Source of the DNA: Microbacterium lacticum
GTDB taxonomy: Bacteria; Actinomycetota; Actinomycetes; Actinomycetales; Microbacteriaceae
Assembly (NCBI RefSeq): GCF_006716815.1
Contig: NZ_VFPS01000002.1
Coordinates: 496,001 to 560,000, forward strand
Direction of reading: 5' to 3'
DNA length: 64,000 nt
The notes beneath the pieces were generated by a model that had not been told where the DNA came from, ran no database searches, and saw only the letters and a list, made by a program, of their open reading frames with translations. Within the stretch, counting starts at the first letter, position 1; every line of letters begins with the position of its first letter. A program made the translations under genes and the position numbers. Of this stretch, positions 45,850-54,090 are shown in pieces.

Positions 45850-47690
45850 GCGGCGGGGTGGACGGCGGGGCCGGCGCGGGTGCTGGCGCTGACGACGCGG
45901 GTGCGGTGGATGCCGGGGCGCGCGCGGGTGCGGTGGATGCCGGTGCGGTGGATGCCGATGCGACCCTCGACGCGGCGCGGGCCTGGCTCGCGCAAGATCC
46001 CGACGAGGTGACGCGCGCCGAGCTCGCGACGCTGATCTCGGGCGCCGAGGCGGGCGACGCGGCCGCCGCGGCCGACCTCCGCGATCGGTTCGGCGCGCGC
46101 CTCGCCTTCGGCACCGCGGGGCTGCGCGGCCGGCTCGGCGCCGGCAGCAACCGGATGAACCGGGTGCTCGTCGCGCAGGCGGCCGCCGGATTCGCGGCCT
46201 ACCTCACCGAGAAGGCCGACCCGGGGGCGACCCCGACCGTCGTCATCGGTTACGACGGACGGCGCAACTCCGACGTGTTCGCCGAGGACTCGGCGGAGCT
46301 GTTCGCCGGCGCGGGGCTGCGCGCGATCATGCTGCCGCGTCTGCTGCCGACGCCCGTGCTCGCCTTCGCGGTGCGCCACCTCGGCGCCGACGCGGGTGTC
46401 ATGGTGACCGCGTCGCACAACCCGCCCGACGACAACGGCTACAAGGTCTATCTCGGCGGCGCCGACGAGGGCTCGCAGATCGTGTCGCCCGCCGACGCCG
46501 AGATCGCCGCGCACATCGAACGGGTGGCGTCCGAGGCATCCGTCACCGACCTGCCCCGCGGAGCGTTCGAACTCGCCGACGAGGCGGTGATCGAGGCGTA
46601 CGTCGCCGCGACGGCGACCGTCGCCCCCGCCCCGGCCGGCGCCGCGGGCATGAACTGGGTCTACACGGCGATGCACGGCGTCGGGTACGAGACCCTGAGC
46701 GCGATCCTGCGCCTGGCCGGATACCCGCTCCCCGTCGTCGTGGAGCAGCAGATCGCTCCCGACGGCGCGTTCCCGACCGTCGCCTTCCCGAACCCCGAAG
46801 AGCCGGGCGCGATGGACCTCTCGTTCGCCGCCGCCCGCGAGGCCGGCGCGGAATTCGTGATCGCCAACGACCCCGACGCCGACCGGCTCGCCGTCGCGAT
46901 CCCCGACCCCGCCGCCGAGGGCGGCTGGCGGCGCCTCACCGGCAACGAGACGGGTCTGCTTCTCGGTTGGCGCGCGGCGCAGCGTGCCGCGGCCGGTGTG
47001 GATGGATCGGATGGCGTGGGGGGTGCCGGCGGCGCGGCCGGTGCCGGCGGCTCGGGCGGATCGCTGGCGTGCTCGCTGGTGTCCTCGCCGGGGCTCGAGG
47101 TCGTGGCCGCGCACTACGGGCTCGACTTCCACGCGACCCTCACCGGGTTCAAGTGGATCTCGCGCGCGCCCGGCCTGGTCTACGGCTTCGAGGAGGCGCT
47201 CGGGTACCTCGTCAACCCCGAGACGGTGCGCGACAAGGACGGGATCTCCGCAGCGGTCGCGCTGCTCGGCATGATCTCCGAGGCGCGGGAGCAGGGCCGC
47301 ACCCTCGCCGACCTGCTCGACCAGTTCGCCGAGACGTTCGGCTGGTTCCAGTCGGGTCAGGTGTCGCTGCGGGTCGATGACGTGTCGGTGATCGCACGGA
47401 TCATGGCGGCGCTGCGCGCCGCGCCGCCCGCCGAGATCGGTGGTGTCGCGGTCGAGCGGTTCGAAGACCTGCTCGAGCCCGGCGACGGCGCCGAGGGCGA
47501 GGTGCCGCCGGCCGACGTGCTGCGGCTGTGGCTCGCCGACGGGTCGCGGGTGATCGTGCGGCCGAGCGGCACCGAGCCGAAGCTGAAGGCGTACCTCGAC
47601 GTGCGCGGCGACTCGGCATCCGACGCGGCCGCGCGCCTCGCGTCCCTCGACGCGGGCGCCCGCACCCTGATCGCCGCCGCACAGGCCTGA
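45846..47690 (+). CDS. pmmB: Phosphomannomutase/phosphoglucomutase with low-complexity N-terminus
   Basis: The 614-residue alpha-D-phosphohexomutase has the metal and phosphoserine loop TASHNPPDDNGYKVY (active S190), the second metal site NDPDADRLAVAI near 340, the sugar loop G-F-E-E-A-L-G-Y near 446 and the phosphate-binding RPSGTEPKLKAYL near 570. The first 40 residues are a repetitive Ala/Gly/Asp/Val tail and a Gly-rich insert (GVGGAGGAAGAGG) follows the second metal site; neither belongs to the core. GTG start overlapping the phosphorylase stop. It may act on ribose-1-phosphate from that enzyme or on mannose phosphates. Confidence 0.9.
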   Translation: MSGGVDGGAGAGAGADDAGAVDAGARAGAVDAGAVDADATLDAARAWLAQDPDEVTRAELATLISGAEAGDAAAAADLRDRFGARLAFGTAGLRGRLGAGSNRMNRVLVAQAAAGFAAYLTEKADPGATPTVVIGYDGRRNSDVFAEDSAELFAGAGLRAIMLPRLLPTPVLAFAVRHLGADAGVMVTASHNPPDDNGYKVYLGGADEGSQIVSPADAEIAAHIERVASEASVTDLPRGAFELADEAVIEAYVAATATVAPAPAGAAGMNWVYTAMHGVGYETLSAILRLAGYPLPVVVEQQIAPDGAFPTVAFPNPEEPGAMDLSFAAAREAGAEFVIANDPDADRLAVAIPDPAAEGGWRRLTGNETGLLLGWRAAQRAAAGVDGSDGVGGAGGAAGAGGSGGSLACSLVSSPGLEVVAAHYGLDFHATLTGFKWISRAPGLVYGFEEALGYLVNPETVRDKDGISAAVALLGMISEAREQGRTLADLLDQFAETFGWFQSGQVSLRVDDVSVIARIMAALRAAPPAEIGGVAVERFEDLLEPGDGAEGEVPPADVLRLWLADGSRVIVRPSGTEPKLKAYLDVRGDSASDAAARLASLDAGARTLIAAAQA

Positions 47691-47759
47691 CCGCGCAGCC
47701 AGGCGCCTGCCGGGCGCTCGAGGGTCTCGCCGTTCACAACTCAGTCTCCCGCCGGCGAA

Positions 47760-48734
47760 CTAGCTGTACTGACCTCGACCGTTGTTGATTCGGTCGATGG
47801 GGGTGCGGCCTCCGATGCCGAGGTGGTGCCTGTCTAGGTTGTAGTAGTCGAGCCAGGTCGTCAACCCTGCTTTTCGGTCGTCGTTCGAGCTCCAGGGGCG
47901 GGCGTAGGCCCACTCGGTGGCGAGGGTGCGGTTGAGGCGTTCGACTTTCCCGTTGGTCCAGGGGCAGTGCGGTTTGATGAACCGCTGTCGGATGCCGTGC
48001 GCGTCGACCACGGCCTTGAACGCGGCCGAGTGGCGGTAAGCGAACGCGTTGTCGCTGATGACGCGTTCGACTGTGACGCCGAGGCGCGCGTAGAACGCGA
48101 TCGCGCGGTCGAGCACACCCGCCGCGGTGGTGCCTTTCTCGTCGTCGTGGATCTCCGCGTAAGCAACTCGGGAATGGTCGTCGATGACGGTGTGCACGTA
48201 GTCGTAACCCAGGCCCCGCTTGCGCGCAGGACGTTGCCCGCGGCCATGCAGACGCCATCCGCCGCCGTCGGGGATACGGCCGAGTTTCTTCACATCAACG
48301 TGGATCAGGGACCCGGGATGATCATGCTCGTAACGCTGCGCGGATCGGCGGGTCGCGCGGATCACGGACCCCGTGACCGGGTCCAGCTCCCGCAGCAACG
48401 GCACGTGGTGGCGGCGCAACACCCTACCGACCGTTGAGGCCTGCAAGCCGAGCTTGTCAGCGATGAACACCGGCCCACGCCGAGTGAGGTGCCGCATGAT
48501 CCGCACCCTCGCCTCCACGCACGCTTTGGTCTGGCGAGGGTGGGAGCGGGCGACGCTGGAACGATCGATCAGGCCCGCCGGGCCGCACTCCCGGAACCTG
48601 CGCCACCACCGCCACGCGGTCGTGCGGGAGATCCCCATTTCCGCGGCAACATGCGCGACCGCACGCCCCGACTGGATGCGCTGAACCATGATCAACCGGC
48701 CGGCCGGAGTCAGCCGGGCATTAGCGTGAGACAA
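47760..48734 (-). CDS. IS481-family transposase
   Basis: The 324-residue protein begins with SHANARLTPAGR and a helix-turn-helix (AVAHVAAEMGISRTTAWRWWRRF), then an rve/DDE domain with D147 in HVDVKKLG, D228 in ISDNAFAY and E265 in NGKVERLNRTLA, the order and spacing of IS481 enzymes. The start is TTG at 48734 with GGAGG 6 nt upstream; family members normally start MSHAN. The TAG stop uses the first three bases of the CTAG flank, outside the element proper. The gene appears intact. Confidence 0.92.
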   Translation of the reverse strand: MSHANARLTPAGRLIMVQRIQSGRAVAHVAAEMGISRTTAWRWWRRFRECGPAGLIDRSSVARSHPRQTKACVEARVRIMRHLTRRGPVFIADKLGLQASTVGRVLRRHHVPLLRELDPVTGSVIRATRRSAQRYEHDHPGSLIHVDVKKLGRIPDGGGWRLHGRGQRPARKRGLGYDYVHTVIDDHSRVAYAEIHDDEKGTTAAGVLDRAIAFYARLGVTVERVISDNAFAYRHSAAFKAVVDAHGIRQRFIKPHCPWTNGKVERLNRTLATEWAYARPWSSNDDRKAGLTTWLDYYNLDRHHLGIGGRTPIDRINNGRGQYS

Positions 48735-48829
48735 GAGAGACCTCCGTGCGTTTGAGCTGAAGAACTTAGACAGCTCCAACTCGACCCCGGAGGTCTCTCC
48801 TACGTCAACAACGATCTGGGTCAGTACAC
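47764..48829 (-). mobile_element. IS481-family insertion sequence, flanked by CTAG
   Basis: The element is about 1,066 bp and carries one transposase gene. Its terminal inverted repeats are 47765-47788 and 48805-48828, starting TGTACTGACC and matching at 21 of 24 positions. CTAG stands at both outer ends (47760-47763 and 48830-48833) and is the likely target duplication; IS481 of Bordetella is known to insert at NCTAGN. The right end carries the ribosome site and TTG start of the transposase. No damage is visible. Confidence 0.88.
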
Positions 48830-48915
48830 CTAGACGCCCCGCTGCGGAATACCGGGCCCCGCACGTCCAGCCCCCGCCGCGCAGACTGAATTGTGAACCG
48901 GCGTAGGCTTGAGCC

Positions 48916-49503
48916 GTGCTGCTGACCGAACCCGTCATCCTCGAGAACGCCTTCGTCCGGTTGGAGCCGCTCGATCCACGCCACGCGAGCGATCTCGACG
49001 CGGCGAGCGCCGGGCTCGAGGGCGCGTGGTACACGTCGGTGCCCGCATCCTCTGCGGCCGAGATCGACCACCGGCTCGCGGAACATGCCGCGGGGCGCAT
49101 GAACCCGTTCGCGGTCGTCGTGGACGGCCGGGCGGTCGGCATGACGACCTTCTGCAGCATCGACCAGGAGAACCGCCACGTCGAGGTCGGCTACACCTGG
49201 CTGTCCCCCGCGGTGCAGGGCACAGGGGTCAATCCCGCCGCCAAGCTGCTGCTGCTCGGGCACGCGTTCGAGGCGTGCGCCGCGATCGCCGTCGAGTTGC
49301 GCACCCACTGGCACAACCGTCAGTCGCGCGCCGCGATCGAGCGCCTCGGCGCCAAACAGGACGGCGTGCTCCGCAATCACCGGTTCGGCCCCGACGGCAC
49401 GCTCCGCGACACGGTCGTGTACTCGATCCTGCCGCACGAGTGGCCGGCCGTGCGTCGCGGTCTCGAGGCACGCCTCGACCGCCACGCCCACGCCCGCGCC
49501 TGA
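48916..49503 (+). CDS. GNAT-family N-acetyltransferase (RimJ/RimL-like)
   Basis: The 195-residue protein has the GNAT fold of RimJ/RimL enzymes: VRLEPLDPRHASDL near residue 14, HVEVGYTWLSPAVQGTGVNPAAKLLLL near 88 with the acetyl-CoA loop, and HWHNRQSRAAIERLGAKQDG near 135, where N-x-x-S-R-A-x-x-x-x-x-G-A is a family hallmark. TAGGCT lies 6 nt before the GTG start. The substrate (a ribosomal protein, another amine or a drug) is unknown. Confidence 0.87.
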   Translation: MLLTEPVILENAFVRLEPLDPRHASDLDAASAGLEGAWYTSVPASSAAEIDHRLAEHAAGRMNPFAVVVDGRAVGMTTFCSIDQENRHVEVGYTWLSPAVQGTGVNPAAKLLLLGHAFEACAAIAVELRTHWHNRQSRAAIERLGAKQDGVLRNHRFGPDGTLRDTVVYSILPHEWPAVRRGLEARLDRHAHARA

Positions 49504-49576
49504 CCCCCGCCGCACCCCGGCTGCCCTTCGGCTGCCTCCCGCTCTCGCCCCGTCACCGGGGGCGACGCCCGTCCGA

Positions 49577-49676
49577 TGTGCGGTTTGCAGGAGAACCGCA
49601 CCCGCCGCCGGCGCCGAGCCCCGGAACTCCGCGGCTGGCCCCGCGGCAGGGGCATGATTCTCCTGCAAACCGCACA
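49577..49676. repeat. 100-bp palindromic element with perfect 19-bp arms (type E)
   Basis: TGTGCGGTTTGCAGGAGAA (49577-49595) is repeated in inverted form at 49658-49676 without mismatch. The centre is GC-rich and itself has short stems. It lies between the convergent GNAT and mtlR genes. It differs in sequence from the GTTCACAA elements. It can be a bidirectional terminator or a small mobile repeat; no second copy occurs in the window. Confidence 0.8.
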
Positions 49677-49730
49677 GCCCGCCGCCCGCACGCCACGGCG
49701 CGGCGCCGCGGGACCCAACCGCGGGGCGGG

Positions 49731-51656
49731 TCAGCCGTCGATGACGGCGACGAGCTCGTCGAGGAACGCCCCGAAGTCGGTGCCGCGGCGCACGATCCGC
49801 TGCACGCTGTCGCGCTCGCTGAACACCTCGACCAGCTGCTCGAACACGGTCTGGAACGCCTCACGCTCGCTCTCCGAGAAGGCCACCATCGCGATCACCT
49901 GCACCCGCCCCTCGCCCCAGGAGATCGACGGGTCGGCGATCGCCACGGCGATCGCCGTGCGGGTCGCCGTCATGCCGAGCGCGTGCGGCACGGCGAGCGC
50001 GTCGGTGAACGCCGTCGACGACAGCCGCTCCCGCTCGAGCGTCCGCTCGACGTATCCGTCGTCGATGACGCCCTGCGCGACGAGCCGCGCCCCGAGCTCG
50101 CGGATGACGGACTCGGGCGTCGCGTCGGCCCCGACCCGGCCGATGAACGCGTCGGGCGAGAAGTAGCGGCCGAGCTCCCCCTGCAGCCGGGCGAGGCGGC
50201 GGGCCCTACGCACCCGACCGGCCGCGGCCTGCACGCGCTCGATGTCGGCTTCGGTGAGGAACGGCTGGATGCGTACCACGCGATCGGACACGAGGGGCGC
50301 GTCGACCGTGGTCAGCACGAGGTCGGTGTCGATCGCCGCCCAGTCGGGGTCGGCCCGGGTCTCGACCCCGACGACGTCGACGGCCTGACCGAGCGAGCGG
50401 TCGACGCTCGAGCGCAGCAGCTCGTGGAGCTCGTAGTACCCCGGGCACACGATCGTCGCGGTGGGGATGGCACCGGCGCTGCGCCCCCGCTCGAGCCGCC
50501 CGCCCACGTGCATCGCGATGTAGGCGATCTCGTCGTCGAGGAGCGGGATGCCGAGCAGTCCCTGCAGTCCGTCCGCGATGAAGACGGCGACCTCGAAGAT
50601 CATCGGATAGGTCGCCTTGAGCGAGCGGGTCAGCGGGTTTCTCGACCACGCCTGCTCCCGCGCGCGCAGGCGCAGGTTCTGCACGTGCAGGGCGAGGCGC
50701 AGGATGAAGTCCTCGTGGTCGATGTCGACGAGGAAGGCGACCGCGGCCCGGTGCACCACCTCCCGCACGTCCTCTTCGATGTCGGGTTCGAGGCGGGAGC
50801 GGATGACGGATGCCGGTTCGCTCGCCCCGGGCGCGACGACCCGGCTCAGCACGAGCGCCGCGAGGTGGCGGAGGTCACCCGCACCGAGCTGCACCCCGAG
50901 ATGCTCAGTGCAGAGCCGGTCGAGGAGTGCGCCGACCCGCTCCTGCGCCTCCGACGGCTCCCCCGCGACGGTGACATCGAGCCCGCGACCGTGCGCGACG
51001 CGGTCGGCGGTGATGGCGACGTGCAGCATCACGTCGCCGATGCCGAACTCGTTGACGAAGTAGCCGAGCCCGCCGAGCCCCGCGACGAGGTCGGCCTTGA
51101 ACGGTCCGAACGCGGCGGGACCGATGGAGTCCTCGCCGAGCGCGCGTCGCACCGCGGCCAGGTCGAACGCGCCCTCGTCGGTCTCCTCGTGCACGAGCGT
51201 GGACAGGAGGCGCCGCTGGGCCATCTCGGTGCCGCGCAGCCGCGCGCGCGACGCGGTGCGCTCGAGCACGATCCCGCTGCCGCCGAGGAAGGACCGCACG
51301 CGCCCGAGGTCGCTCTCGAGGGTCGCCGCGCTCACGTGGAAGCCGTCCGCCGCCTCGTAGACGTCGATGCCGTCGGATGCCGCGAGCAGCGCCCGCACGA
51401 GATGATGCGCCCGCTCCCGCGGGGTGTCGGCGTCGGCCGCGGAGCGGAGCGCACCCGTGGCATCCACCCCCGCGCGATAGCCGAGCGGGCCCGATTCGAC
51501 GACGGTGCCGCCGGGCACGCGCGCGTTGAGCGCGGTCACGTAGCTGCGGATGCTGCGGGGGGTGACCCCGACGATGTCGGCGAGCTCGGCGGCGGTCACC
51601 CAGTCGGTATCGCGCACCAGCAGGCCGATGACCCGATCCTGGCGCGCTCTGCTCAC
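49731..51656 (-). CDS. mtlR: PRD-containing transcriptional regulator of the mannitol PTS (MtlR/BglG type)
   Basis: From GTG 51656 the protein has 641 residues: an N-terminal HTH_11 domain (TAAELADIVGVTPRSIRSYV), a second helix-turn-helix-like part, two PTS regulation domains with conserved histidines (AIMHVGGRLERG-like stretch and DIDHEDFILRLALH), an EIIB-like region near 400 and a C-terminal EIIA(Mtl)-like domain with LAVPHAL. Such proteins activate mannitol genes when phosphorylated by HPr and dephosphorylated at the EIIA part. An in-frame TTG at 51668 is less likely. It is divergent from the mtl operon. Confidence 0.85.
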   Translation of the reverse strand: MSRARQDRVIGLLVRDTDWVTAAELADIVGVTPRSIRSYVTALNARVPGGTVVESGPLGYRAGVDATGALRSAADADTPRERAHHLVRALLAASDGIDVYEAADGFHVSAATLESDLGRVRSFLGGSGIVLERTASRARLRGTEMAQRRLLSTLVHEETDEGAFDLAAVRRALGEDSIGPAAFGPFKADLVAGLGGLGYFVNEFGIGDVMLHVAITADRVAHGRGLDVTVAGEPSEAQERVGALLDRLCTEHLGVQLGAGDLRHLAALVLSRVVAPGASEPASVIRSRLEPDIEEDVREVVHRAAVAFLVDIDHEDFILRLALHVQNLRLRAREQAWSRNPLTRSLKATYPMIFEVAVFIADGLQGLLGIPLLDDEIAYIAMHVGGRLERGRSAGAIPTATIVCPGYYELHELLRSSVDRSLGQAVDVVGVETRADPDWAAIDTDLVLTTVDAPLVSDRVVRIQPFLTEADIERVQAAAGRVRRARRLARLQGELGRYFSPDAFIGRVGADATPESVIRELGARLVAQGVIDDGYVERTLERERLSSTAFTDALAVPHALGMTATRTAIAVAIADPSISWGEGRVQVIAMVAFSESEREAFQTVFEQLVEVFSERDSVQRIVRRGTDFGAFLDELVAVIDG

Positions 51657-51687
51657 AGACCCAGTCAATCACGCCATTCCGGGTGCT

Positions 51688-51705
51688 TTTCCGCCCCCGC
51701 GGAAA
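51688..51705. promoter_or_regulatory. Inverted repeat upstream of the mtl promoter, candidate MtlR site
   Basis: TTTCCGC-CCCC-GCGGAAA is a perfect 7-bp inverted repeat with a 4-bp centre in the divergent gap. It ends 9 bp before the -35 of the mtl operon, where an activator usually binds. MtlR as its ligand is inference from position. Confidence 0.45.
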
Positions 51706-51714
51706 CAGGAGTGG

Positions 51715-51743
51715 TTGTCCCTGCTCGGCGGTTCCACAAGAAT
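51715..51743 (+). promoter_or_regulatory. Promoter of the mannitol PTS operon
   Basis: TTGTCC (51715-51720) and AAGAAT (51738-51743) stand 17 bp apart. Transcription would start near 51750, and GGAAGGAGG follows before the ATG at 51762, leaving a very short leader. The weak -10 fits an activated promoter. Confidence 0.5.
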
Positions 51744-51761
51744 GGCGGAAGGAGGCAGTCG

Positions 51762-52094
51762 ATGAGGATCCTCGTGGTGTGTGGCGCGGGAGCGTCGAGC
51801 ACGTTCGTCGCGCAGCGAGTGCGGCATGCCGCGCAGGCGGCGGGCCGGCAGATCAGCGCGGTCGCCGGCACCGAGCAATCGTTGCCGATCGACCTGGATG
51901 CTGCGGACGTCGTCCTCGTCGGACCGCATCTGCACCATGAGCTGGACCGCATCCGCGACGCCGCGGCCCCCCGCGGCACGACGGTCGTGCTCCTCCCACC
52001 CGACATCTTCACGGACCTCGACGGGACGCGTACCCTTGCCCTCGTCGACGCCCACCACACCCCCGACACCGCTCCGGAGAGGTTCCTGTCATGA
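51762..52094 (+). CDS. PTS lactose/cellobiose-type EIIB-like protein
   Basis: The 110-residue protein begins MRILVVCGAGASSTFVAQRV; C7 in the loop CGAGASS is the usual phosphorylation site of IIB(Lac) proteins. VVLVGPHLHHELD near residue 50 is also typical. A very good GGAAGGAGG lies upstream. It is the first gene of the mannitol operon, yet no IIC of the lactose type is present, so it may have a regulatory role or a partner elsewhere. It overlaps the HPr gene by 4 bp (ATGA). Confidence 0.82.
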   Translation: MRILVVCGAGASSTFVAQRVRHAAQAAGRQISAVAGTEQSLPIDLDAADVVLVGPHLHHELDRIRDAAAPRGTTVVLLPPDIFTDLDGTRTLALVDAHHTPDTAPERFLS

Positions 52095-52366
52095 CCGAAG
52101 TCACCCGCACGATCCGCATCGGTTCCTCCAACGGCCTGCACGCGCGGCCCGCGAAGCTGTTCGCGCAGGCGGTGAAGGACTCGGGCCTTCCGATCACGAT
52201 CGCGAAGGGTGCGGGCGCCCCCGTCAACGCGGCGAGCATCCTCGGCGTCATCGCGCTCGGGGCGGAGAAGGGCGACTACGTGACGCTCGTCGCCGACGGC
52301 GACCACGCGGACGCCGTGCTCGACACCCTCGCCGAGCTGCTCACGACCGACCACGACGAGAACTGA
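52091..52366 (+). CDS. ptsH: Phosphocarrier protein HPr
   Basis: The 91-residue protein has the active histidine H17 in GLHARPA and the NAASILGVIALGAEKGDYVTL stretch around residue 47, where the regulatory serine of HPr lies. It takes phosphate from enzyme I and passes it to EIIA domains. The ATG overlaps the preceding stop. HPr inside a sugar-specific operon rather than apart is notable. Confidence 0.95.
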   Translation: MTEVTRTIRIGSSNGLHARPAKLFAQAVKDSGLPITIAKGAGAPVNAASILGVIALGAEKGDYVTLVADGDHADAVLDTLAELLTTDHDEN

Positions 52367-52398
52367 CTTTCTCACCTGCATCGAAGGAGACCACGGAC

Positions 52399-54060
52399 AT
52401 GACCGAACTGCGCGGAGTGGGCATCGGACTCGGCGTCGCTCAGGGCCCGGTGGCCCGCATGGCAGAGCCGCTGCCGGCCCCGGAAGACGCCCCCAGCACC
52501 CTCACCCCCGACGAGGAGCTCGCGCGCGTACGTGAGGCCGTCGCCGCCGTAGCACGGGAGCTCGAGGAGCGCGGCTCGAAGGCGGGCGGCATGGCCCGGG
52601 AGGTGCTCGAGGCGCAGGCCATGATGGCCGAGGATCCGACGCTCGACGCCGAGGTGGCCGCACGCGTGAACGCCGGGAAGACCGGCGAGTTCGCCGTCTA
52701 CGACGCCTTCGCGAGCTTCCGCGACCAGCTGGCCGCGATGGGCGGCTACCTCGGCGAGCGCGCCGCCGACCTCGACGACGTCGCCCAGCGGGTCATCGCG
52801 CGCCTCCGCGGCCTGCCGGCTCCGGGCGTGCCCGACCCGGGGCATCCGTTCGTGCTCGTCGCCAAAGACCTGGCCCCCGCCGACACCGCCCTGCTCGACC
52901 TCGACAAGGTGCTGGCTCTCGTCACGACCGACGGCGGACCCACCTCGCACACCGCGATCCTTGCCCGCGAGAAGTCGATCGACGCGGTTGTCGGTGCGGC
53001 GGGCGCGAAGGATCTCGTCGACGGCGAGACGGTCATCGTGGACGCCGCGAAGGGCGTCGTCACGACTTCGCCGACCGCCGATGAGCTCGAGCAGGCGCGG
53101 CACCGCGCCGACGCGCGCGCTGCCGCGGCATCCGCTCCCCTCACTCCGGGTGCCCTCAAGGATGGCACCCCCGTGCCACTGCTGGCCAACCTCAGCAAGC
53201 CCGACGGAGCCGCCGAGGCCATCGAGCTCGGCGCCGAAGGTGTGGGGCTGTTCCGCACCGAGTTCCTGTTCCTGTCGGCGACGCAGGCGCCGACCGTCGA
53301 AGACCAGACGAAGACGTACACCGAGCTGCTGGCGGCGTTCCCCGGCAAGAGGGTCGTCGTGCGGACGCTGGATGCCGGCGCCGACAAGCCCCTCGCGTTC
53401 CTCAACGACGCGCACGAGGACAACCCCGCCCTGGGCCTGCGCGGCCTGCGCGCGCTGCGCGCCAGCGAGGACATCCTGCGCGAGCAGCTGACCGCCCTCG
53501 CGAACGCGGATGCCGCAACCGAGGCCGACCTGTGGGTCATGGCTCCCATGGTCTCGACCGTCGAGGAGACACGGTACTTCGTCACCCTCGCGAAGGAGTA
53601 CGGCATCAAGACTGCCGGTGTCATGGTCGAGGTGCCCTCGGCGGCACTGATGGCCGACCGCGTGCTCGCCGAGGCCGACTTCGCCTCGATCGGGACGAAC
53701 GACCTCACGCAGTACACGATGGCCGCCGACCGCCTGCTGGGCTCGGTCGCCTCGTTCCAGGACCCGTGGCATCCCGCCGTGCTGCGCCTCATCAAGGCCA
53801 CCGCCGACGGCGGCAAGGCCAACGGCAAACCGGTCGGCGTCTGCGGCGAGGCCGCGGCCGACCCGCTGCTGGCGGTCGCGCTGGTCGGCATGGGCGCGAC
53901 GTCTCTCTCGATGGCGCCGACGGCTCTTGCCGACGTCCGCGCATCGCTTCTGCAGTACGACCTCGCCGACGCCCAGCGCATCGCCCAGGCCGCCCTTGCC
54001 GCCGATGGCGCGGCATCCGCCCGAGCCGCAGCGCAGGCCGCGGCCGAGAACGCCGCGTAG
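52399..54060 (+). CDS. ptsI: PTS enzyme I (phosphoenolpyruvate-protein phosphotransferase)
   Basis: The 553-residue enzyme takes phosphate from PEP and passes it to HPr. The swivelling His domain has DGGPTSHTAILARE with active H184, and the PEP-binding TIM-barrel part has GLFRTEFLFL near 285, DAGADKPLAFL near 328, a G-T-N-D-L-T-Q-Y segment near 434 and GVCGEAAADP with C482. Length is normal. AAGGAGA lies before the ATG at 52399. Confidence 0.96.
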   Translation: MTELRGVGIGLGVAQGPVARMAEPLPAPEDAPSTLTPDEELARVREAVAAVARELEERGSKAGGMAREVLEAQAMMAEDPTLDAEVAARVNAGKTGEFAVYDAFASFRDQLAAMGGYLGERAADLDDVAQRVIARLRGLPAPGVPDPGHPFVLVAKDLAPADTALLDLDKVLALVTTDGGPTSHTAILAREKSIDAVVGAAGAKDLVDGETVIVDAAKGVVTTSPTADELEQARHRADARAAAASAPLTPGALKDGTPVPLLANLSKPDGAAEAIELGAEGVGLFRTEFLFLSATQAPTVEDQTKTYTELLAAFPGKRVVVRTLDAGADKPLAFLNDAHEDNPALGLRGLRALRASEDILREQLTALANADAATEADLWVMAPMVSTVEETRYFVTLAKEYGIKTAGVMVEVPSAALMADRVLAEADFASIGTNDLTQYTMAADRLLGSVASFQDPWHPAVLRLIKATADGGKANGKPVGVCGEAAADPLLAVALVGMGATSLSMAPTALADVRASLLQYDLADAQRIAQAALAADGAASARAAAQAAAENAA

Positions 54061-54090
54061 TCGCGCGGTCCGCCCGAAGGAGAACAGCAC

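Larger units (their letters stand above)
47732..48898. repeat. Palindromic GTTCACAA element, interrupted by the IS481-type insertion (copy D)
   Basis: GTTCACAACTCAGTCT (47732-47747) and AGACTGAATTGTGAAC (48883-48898) are inverted copies with one mismatch. Removing the insertion and one CTAG leaves an element of 97 bp. Its termini match those of three other elements at 58059, 59153 and 60858 over the first 9 bases, while the inner arms differ, so it is a diverged member. Confidence 0.65.

Noticed and set aside
48909..52094. A 1,061-codon plus-strand frame across the GNAT and mtlR genes
   Set aside because: Its only sensible part is the 3' end, which is the IIB gene starting at 51762. The rest is antisense to mtlR.
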